This document shows, one piece after another, positions 42,557 to 46,818 of a stretch of 46,818 nt of DNA; the first letter of the stretch is position 1; each line of letters opens with the position of its first letter. The DNA is taken from NCBI RefSeq assembly GCF_025753815.1, contig NZ_JAOWRF010000368.1, positions 1-46,818 of the forward strand. Direction: 5' to 3'. The notes beneath the pieces were generated by a model. It was not told where the DNA came from. It saw nothing but the letters and a program-made list of their open reading frames with translations, and did not search any database. The DNA is from Plectonema radiosum NIES-515. Lineage in GTDB: Bacteria > Cyanobacteriota > Cyanobacteriia > Cyanobacteriales > Nostocaceae. Made by a program: the position numbers and the translations under genes.

Positions 42557-44866
42557 TTAGCTTTCACTTGTTTTATTGAGAACTGACATATCTCGGATGC
42601 GCCAGTTCCCCTCTACACGAACCAAATTATATTTAACACGAACTTTTTCGTTGTAAGACTTTTGCTGATTAATTTGCCCGTTATCATAAAACTCTGCTAA
42701 TTCTGTCACCGTAGCGTCTACCGTCGCATTCTTTTGGTCAGTTTCAGTTGTCTTGACAGATTCCACCTTGACAGTGTGGGTGTATTTGCGATAGCGGTTT
42801 TCTGCCTTATCCTCTTGAACAATTCCCTTCCATTTAGATAAAGTTGAACCGATTAAAATCTGATCTAAACTATTAATGTCGTGGTTGACTCCCAAAGCTG
42901 CGGCTTTAGTAGATAGCCAACTTTGAACGACTTCCTGTGCCGTAGTTTCTGTCAAAAGTCCTGGTGGTGACTGCGGTTTGCTGTTTGGGTCAGGAATCGG
43001 TATTGGTGGTTCATTAAGTTGCACAAACAACTGTTCGCCTTTTAAAGATGGTGCAGGCGAAAAGATATTTTTTAATAATCCAAAAGATGTGGTGAGCAAA
43101 AACCACAAAACTATAACACCTGCAAAAGAGCCAAATATCATCCACACTAGGCGCGTTTTTCCTTCTAAGGTGTTAGGAAAAAGCTGGCGTTGAGGATGCC
43201 AAGAATTATTAGCGGTAGCGGGTTTTCGCCTCCTTCGCTTATTCGTTTGAGCGGGTGCATTAACAGATGCTGAACCATTCAAATTATGATTTGTTTTAGG
43301 AGCGATAGGTTCAGCACTCGCAAGCTGTGGCACCCGATTTTGTTCTGGTGCATTAACAGATGTAGAAGGCGTGGCTGATGTTGTCAAGCTGGGTGGTGAG
43401 TAGTTGGAATGAACTGATTTTACTTTGGTTGGTGTTTCTAAAACTTCCCCGTTCTCTGTTCTGCTGGGGTAACGATAACTCCCACTTGAATTACTGCGGT
43501 GCGGGTAAGTATTTGTTTGTGTTTGAGAAGAAGACTTATGGTTAGTTAGAGTTTCATTGTTTTTTTGTGCATCCGTTGGCAAACTTTCTAAATAAGCTTG
43601 CACCTGTTCATCGGCAAAGTATTCTTTTAGAGAAGCTTGGTTATTTACCAAATCTCGAAAGTGAGGAAACACTTCGTCATGCAACCAACGTTCTCCGTAT
43701 AAGCACAATCCCGGCAACATGTCAGGAGAGTCTTGAGATTTTTCGCGAATAAAAGCTAGAGCTTCGTATTCTTGACTAAGTTCTAAAGAACGAGTTGCGA
43801 GTTCTGTTTGCCCTAAAAGTAAGGCACATAAGGACTGCTCTAAATGTACATCCTGACGCTTGCCCAGACGTGTCAGCATTTGCCTTGCTTGACGAATCAA
43901 AGCAGGTTGACGTTGAGCAAATCCCCATGCTATCAGGGCATAGACAGCCAAATATGTGGCAACTGCCGAGGGACGTTTACTTTCAGCTTCAAATATTTTC
44001 TGTTGTTCTGCGGCTGTTAAGTGGTAGCGTAGTTGCTGGATAAATCGCAAAAAGTCATCTATATTTAAACCAGATTGGTCATTGCCAGTACCATCAATTC
44101 CCCCGCGCTCTTCTAAAACGTTTTGCAATAATTCCAAGCCTTGACGTCGTTCGGCGGTTTTTTCTTGAGGTAGTGCGAGTAATTCTAGAATTCGATATGG
44201 TCTTAATTTACAAAGGTCTGCTTGAATTTCGGCTCGGACGCTGGGAAATAAATTTTCCTTGATTAACAAATCTTGACCTGTTTCCAAAGAAAGTGCTGCG
44301 TTTTCGTAATGACCTTGCTGCCATTCTTCACGACCGAGTTCTAAGCAGGCAAGGGCAACGGTGAGAATAATATCTGGACGTTCTGGACGTTCATGATATT
44401 CTTCATTGCTTAGATCATTGACATTTGCGGCACTTACTGAGCCATTTTTATTAACTAGGTAAGGACGACCTAATTTGACTACAAGTTCGTATTCACCAAG
44501 TTCTTGCAGAATTAGTAAAGCACCAACTAATTCATCTTGGGAAATGTCAATGCCTAGACTTTTAGCTTCAGCAGTACCGTTGTTTTCTTTATAGCGATTT
44601 TCGACTGCGATCGCGACAGATGTCGTGCTTGCTTCCGGGTCGTAGACGTTGGCAAGATAAAGCTGGTCGTAACTGCTACGTTCTTTGGGATTTGATAAAA
44701 CCACGATCGCTTCTTCTAAAAGTTGTTTTCTGGAAGTGATTGCACTTGACGAATACTCTCGTCGCGGTAGTTGTACAATGCGATCGCTGTATGCTTGCCG
44801 CAATTGTTCATCACTTGCCGCTAACGGTAGTCCTAAAATTCGGTAGTAATCTAGCGGAATTCGCAC
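42557..44866 (-). CDS. ftn2: Ftn2/ZipN (ARC6-type) cell division protein
   Basis: 769 residues. The N-terminal J-like domain (about 6-71) includes DYYRILGLPLAASDEQLRQA and LSNPKERSSYDQLY, without the HPD tripeptide, as usual for this family. TPR-like helices (about 100-420) have ERPDIILTVALACLELGREE. A disordered Ser/Thr/Pro/Asn-rich stretch follows (about 445-560). One membrane helix is at about 578-598 (WMIFGSFAGVIVLWFLLTTS). The C-terminal ARC6-like IMS domain runs from about 640 (AQEVVQSWLSTKAAALGVNH) to 769. It tethers FtsZ to the membrane and organises the divisome, and is essential or near essential in cyanobacteria. Intact. Confidence 0.92.
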   Translation of the reverse strand: MRIPLDYYRILGLPLAASDEQLRQAYSDRIVQLPRREYSSSAITSRKQLLEEAIVVLSNPKERSSYDQLYLANVYDPEASTTSVAIAVENRYKENNGTAEAKSLGIDISQDELVGALLILQELGEYELVVKLGRPYLVNKNGSVSAANVNDLSNEEYHERPERPDIILTVALACLELGREEWQQGHYENAALSLETGQDLLIKENLFPSVRAEIQADLCKLRPYRILELLALPQEKTAERRQGLELLQNVLEERGGIDGTGNDQSGLNIDDFLRFIQQLRYHLTAAEQQKIFEAESKRPSAVATYLAVYALIAWGFAQRQPALIRQARQMLTRLGKRQDVHLEQSLCALLLGQTELATRSLELSQEYEALAFIREKSQDSPDMLPGLCLYGERWLHDEVFPHFRDLVNNQASLKEYFADEQVQAYLESLPTDAQKNNETLTNHKSSSQTQTNTYPHRSNSSGSYRYPSRTENGEVLETPTKVKSVHSNYSPPSLTTSATPSTSVNAPEQNRVPQLASAEPIAPKTNHNLNGSASVNAPAQTNKRRRRKPATANNSWHPQRQLFPNTLEGKTRLVWMIFGSFAGVIVLWFLLTTSFGLLKNIFSPAPSLKGEQLFVQLNEPPIPIPDPNSKPQSPPGLLTETTAQEVVQSWLSTKAAALGVNHDINSLDQILIGSTLSKWKGIVQEDKAENRYRKYTHTVKVESVKTTETDQKNATVDATVTELAEFYDNGQINQQKSYNEKVRVKYNLVRVEGNWRIRDMSVLNKTSES

Positions 44867-45660
44867 GGCTTACTTCCTCTGCTGCATGATCAACATTATT
44901 CATTTCAAGCATTCCCGGCTACTTCAACCGTGCCATCAGATTAACTTTTTGAGTTCACACCTTGATAGTGTGCGTATTGCCACAATTTTATTTGTGTCTT
45001 GTGTGAAAATAAATTTGTACTTTACTACTTAATTTTTTGTCTTATTGCTGATTTTTATTAATTTTTTCAGGTTTAACTGATTTGTCATTAATTTTATACA
45101 TCAAACAATACTACAACACGGCGTAGTACCATAAATCTTCCGCTGGCAGGAGTATAAATTTAACTATCTTTCGGAGATCGATAGATTGTATTCCTGCAAA
45201 CAATTCAGAGGAACTTTCCCCGGTAGTCAAAACAGACAAGCACCGCTAGATAAATTTCATCTTGATAACAGGCGTAGCGTATTTTATCATAAGTTTGTTG
45301 TAAATACAATTATTTACATAAATTAGATGAATTTCCGCCACCAATTTCTCTAAATTGTTAATCGATATGCAGAAATCTTGTGATTGTGACTGATAATCTA
45401 TAAGGGTGAGTCGTGAAAAGTCCGAACTGCGGAAGTTTCGCAGATGGAAGCTTCCAACGAGCAGTGAAAATTAAAAATCAAATTAAAAACTATTCACCAA
45501 TTCCTTATTATCTAGTTTTTGACTTTTTAGTCGCCATTGAGAGTGAATTTGTAACTTGTTAACTCCTAACAACGTTATCTTTGTACAAGCTTACGCCGAA
45601 TGTGAGCAACTTATCTAACATAGTAGCTTTAAGTTTTACCATAGGGATACTAACAAAATA
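44867..45660. other. long intergenic region between ftn2 and pdhA
   Basis: About 790 bases without a convincing gene, between divergently transcribed genes, so both promoters lie here. An imperfect long hairpin occupies 45146-45197 (GCAGGA ... CTATC / GATAG ... TCCTGC). A smaller structure (CTGCGGAAGTTTCGCAG, then GGAAGCTTCC) lies near 45427-45458. These could be parts of a leader RNA of pdhA. Confidence 0.45.
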
Positions 45661-46695
45661 ATGGTTCAAGAACGCACATTACCCACATTTACAGCCGCAT
45701 CCGCGCAGATTACCAAAGAAGTTGGGTTACGGTTGTACGAAGATATGGTTTTAGGGCGCGTGTTTGAAGATAAGTGCGCCGAGATGTACTATAGAGGCAA
45801 AATGTTTGGTTTTGTCCATCTGTACAACGGTCAAGAAGCGGTTTCCACTGGTGTTATCCAAGCGATGCGACCAGGTGAAGATTACGTTTGCAGTACTTAC
45901 CGCGACCACGTTCATGCTTTGAGTGCGGGAGTACCAGCGTCATCGGTAATGGCGGAATTATTTGGTAAAGCCACCGGCTGTAGTAAAGGACGGGGTGGTT
46001 CGATGCACATGTTTTCTGCGGAACATCGCTTGCTGGGTGGTTACGCTTTTGTGGCTGAGGGTATTCCTGTAGCAGCGGGAGCGGCTTTTCAGAGTAAATA
46101 TCGTCGCGAAGTTTTAAAAGATGAAAGCGCAGACCAAGTAACAGCTTGCTTTTTTGGGGATGGTGCTGCGAATAACGGTCAGTTTTTCGAGACGTTAAAT
46201 ATGGCGGCTTTATGGAAACTGCCTATTCTTTTTGTGGTAGAAAATAATAAGTGGGCGATCGGTATGGCTCACGATCGCGCAACTTCCCAACCAGAGATTT
46301 ACAAAAAAGCCAGTGTATTCAACATGGTAGGCGTGGAAGTAGATGGTATGGATGTACTAGCGGTACGAGCAGTAGCAGAAGAAGCTGTAGCTCGTGCTCG
46401 TGCTGGAGAAGGTCCGACATTAATTGAAGCTTTAACTTACCGTTTCCGGGGTCACTCATTGGCTGACCCAGATGAAATGCGATCGCAAGCCGAAAAAGAT
46501 TTTTGGTTTGCTCGTGACCCAATTAAGAAGTTAGCTAATTATCTAGTAGAGCAAAATTTAGCCTCTGCCGAAGAACTCAAAGCTATTGATCGCAAAATCA
46601 CAGAAAGAATTGCCGAAGCCGTGAAATTTGCCGAAAGCAGTCCCGAACCTGATAGCAGCGAATTATATCGCTTTGTCTTTGCAGAAGACGATTGA
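45661..46695 (+). CDS. pdhA: pyruvate dehydrogenase E1 component, alpha subunit
   Basis: 344 residues. E1-alpha binds thiamine diphosphate and decarboxylates pyruvate; the signature [20 protein letters not shown] ending in VVENN is intact. [20 protein letters not shown] and [10 protein letters not shown] are also conserved. The Ser of [15 protein letters not shown] is where animal enzymes are phosphorylated. Upstream AGGGA precedes ATG by 14 bases. In cyanobacteria pdhA usually stands alone, as here. Its TGA stop (46693-46695) is part of the TTGA end of an insertion element, so the insertion may have defined the last codons. Confidence 0.95.
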   Translation: MVQERTLPTFTAASAQITKEVGLRLYEDMVLGRVFEDKCAEMYYRGKMFGFVHLYNGQEAVSTGVIQAMRPGEDYVCSTYRDHVHALSAGVPASSVMAELFGKATGCSKGRGGSMHMFSAEHRLLGGYAFVAEGIPVAAGAAFQSKYRREVLKDESADQVTACFFGDGAANNGQFFETLNMAALWKLPILFVVENNKWAIGMAHDRATSQPEIYKKASVFNMVGVEVDGMDVLAVRAVAEEAVARARAGEGPTLIEALTYRFRGHSLADPDEMRSQAEKDFWFARDPIKKLANYLVEQNLASAEELKAIDRKITERIAEAVKFAESSPEPDSSELYRFVFAEDD

Positions 46696-46818
46696 CACTC
46701 CCCGGCGTAAACGCACGGGGATTCTTGAATCTCAGACATAACTTGCTCAACCAGGCTTGCGCTCTTATTGAGTAGAGGTTTCATCTCCCCAAGCGTTGCT
46801 CATGAAAGCCATGAAGGT
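46692..46818 (-). mobile_element. right end of a second IS605-type TnpB element, cut by the window
   Basis: The minus strand ends in GGGGAGTG-TCAA at 46692, with a terminal hairpin at 46700-46720 (CCCCG ... CGGGG). This is the same end logic as the element at 3631. The DNA up to 46764 would form the omega-RNA 3' part, and its guide would be the adjoining pdhA 3' end. The tnpB C-terminus follows from 46765. The rest lies outside the window. Confidence 0.75.
46765..46818 (-). CDS. tnpB: tnpB C-terminal end (partial)
   Basis: The last 17 codons of a minus-strand frame: TFMAFMSNAWGDETSTQ and stop (46767-46765). The NAWG-type end next to an omega-RNA hairpin is common among cyanobacterial TnpB proteins. 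The N-terminus is beyond the window, so intactness cannot be judged. Confidence 0.6.
   Translation of the reverse strand, partial: TFMAFMSNAWGDETSTQ

Overview
The window is cyanobacterial chromosome, most likely from a filamentous, heterocyst-forming Nostocales-type organism. The evidence is dense HIP1 octamers (GCGATCGC), heptameric intergenic repeats of the AACTCCT type, a ccmK3-ccmK4 pair, an rpsU-rbp cold-shock pair, the cell-division gene ftn2, split-type rpoC2 sequence and a probable hetZ-patU pair. No tRNA, rRNA or CRISPR array was found.

Layout. 1-5100: a broken piece of rpoC2, rpsU and an RRM RNA-binding protein, a VWA protein, then an IS200/IS605-type TnpB element (3631-5106) whose tnpB is split by a 101-bp miniature transposon. 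5279-9275: a stand-alone ndhK paralogue, a TonB-dependent receptor with a decayed tonB beside it, and a small unknown protein. 9524-15590: housekeeping genes on the plus strand (double GNAT, ruvX, DUF3727, mltG, YqeG-type phosphatase, proB). 15591-20160: an accessory island that starts directly at the proB stop with a tyrosine-recombinase remnant. It holds a small RHH gene, a CHAT (caspase-like) protease with an effector-associated domain (EAD), a membrane partner carrying a matching EAD, and three stacked toxin-antitoxin-like modules: two near-identical MazF/RHH pairs around a Tse2-like pair. 20255-30568: a PadR regulator with a probable autoregulatory operator, two RodZ-like proteins, two alpha/beta hydrolases, gatA, a rhodanese, ccmK3-ccmK4 and a glycosyltransferase, separated by repeat tracts. 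31051-38782: hetZ-like and patU-like genes, a CRP-family regulator, an M61 peptidase, a comB-like gene and a BlaI/M56 pair. 38867-46818: a D12-class adenine methylase, a DUF4912 protein, an anti-sigma-factor remnant, ftn2, pdhA and the edge of a second TnpB element whose end coincides with the pdhA stop codon.

The best candidate for an undescribed system is 16220-18225. A CHAT protease and a membrane-anchored protein with a LamG-like C-terminus share the same EAD (38 of 70 aligned residues identical by hand). This suggests recruitment of a protease to a membrane sensor by homotypic EAD contact, without the NTPase hub usual in such conflict systems. All family assignments come from reading motifs; no searches were run.
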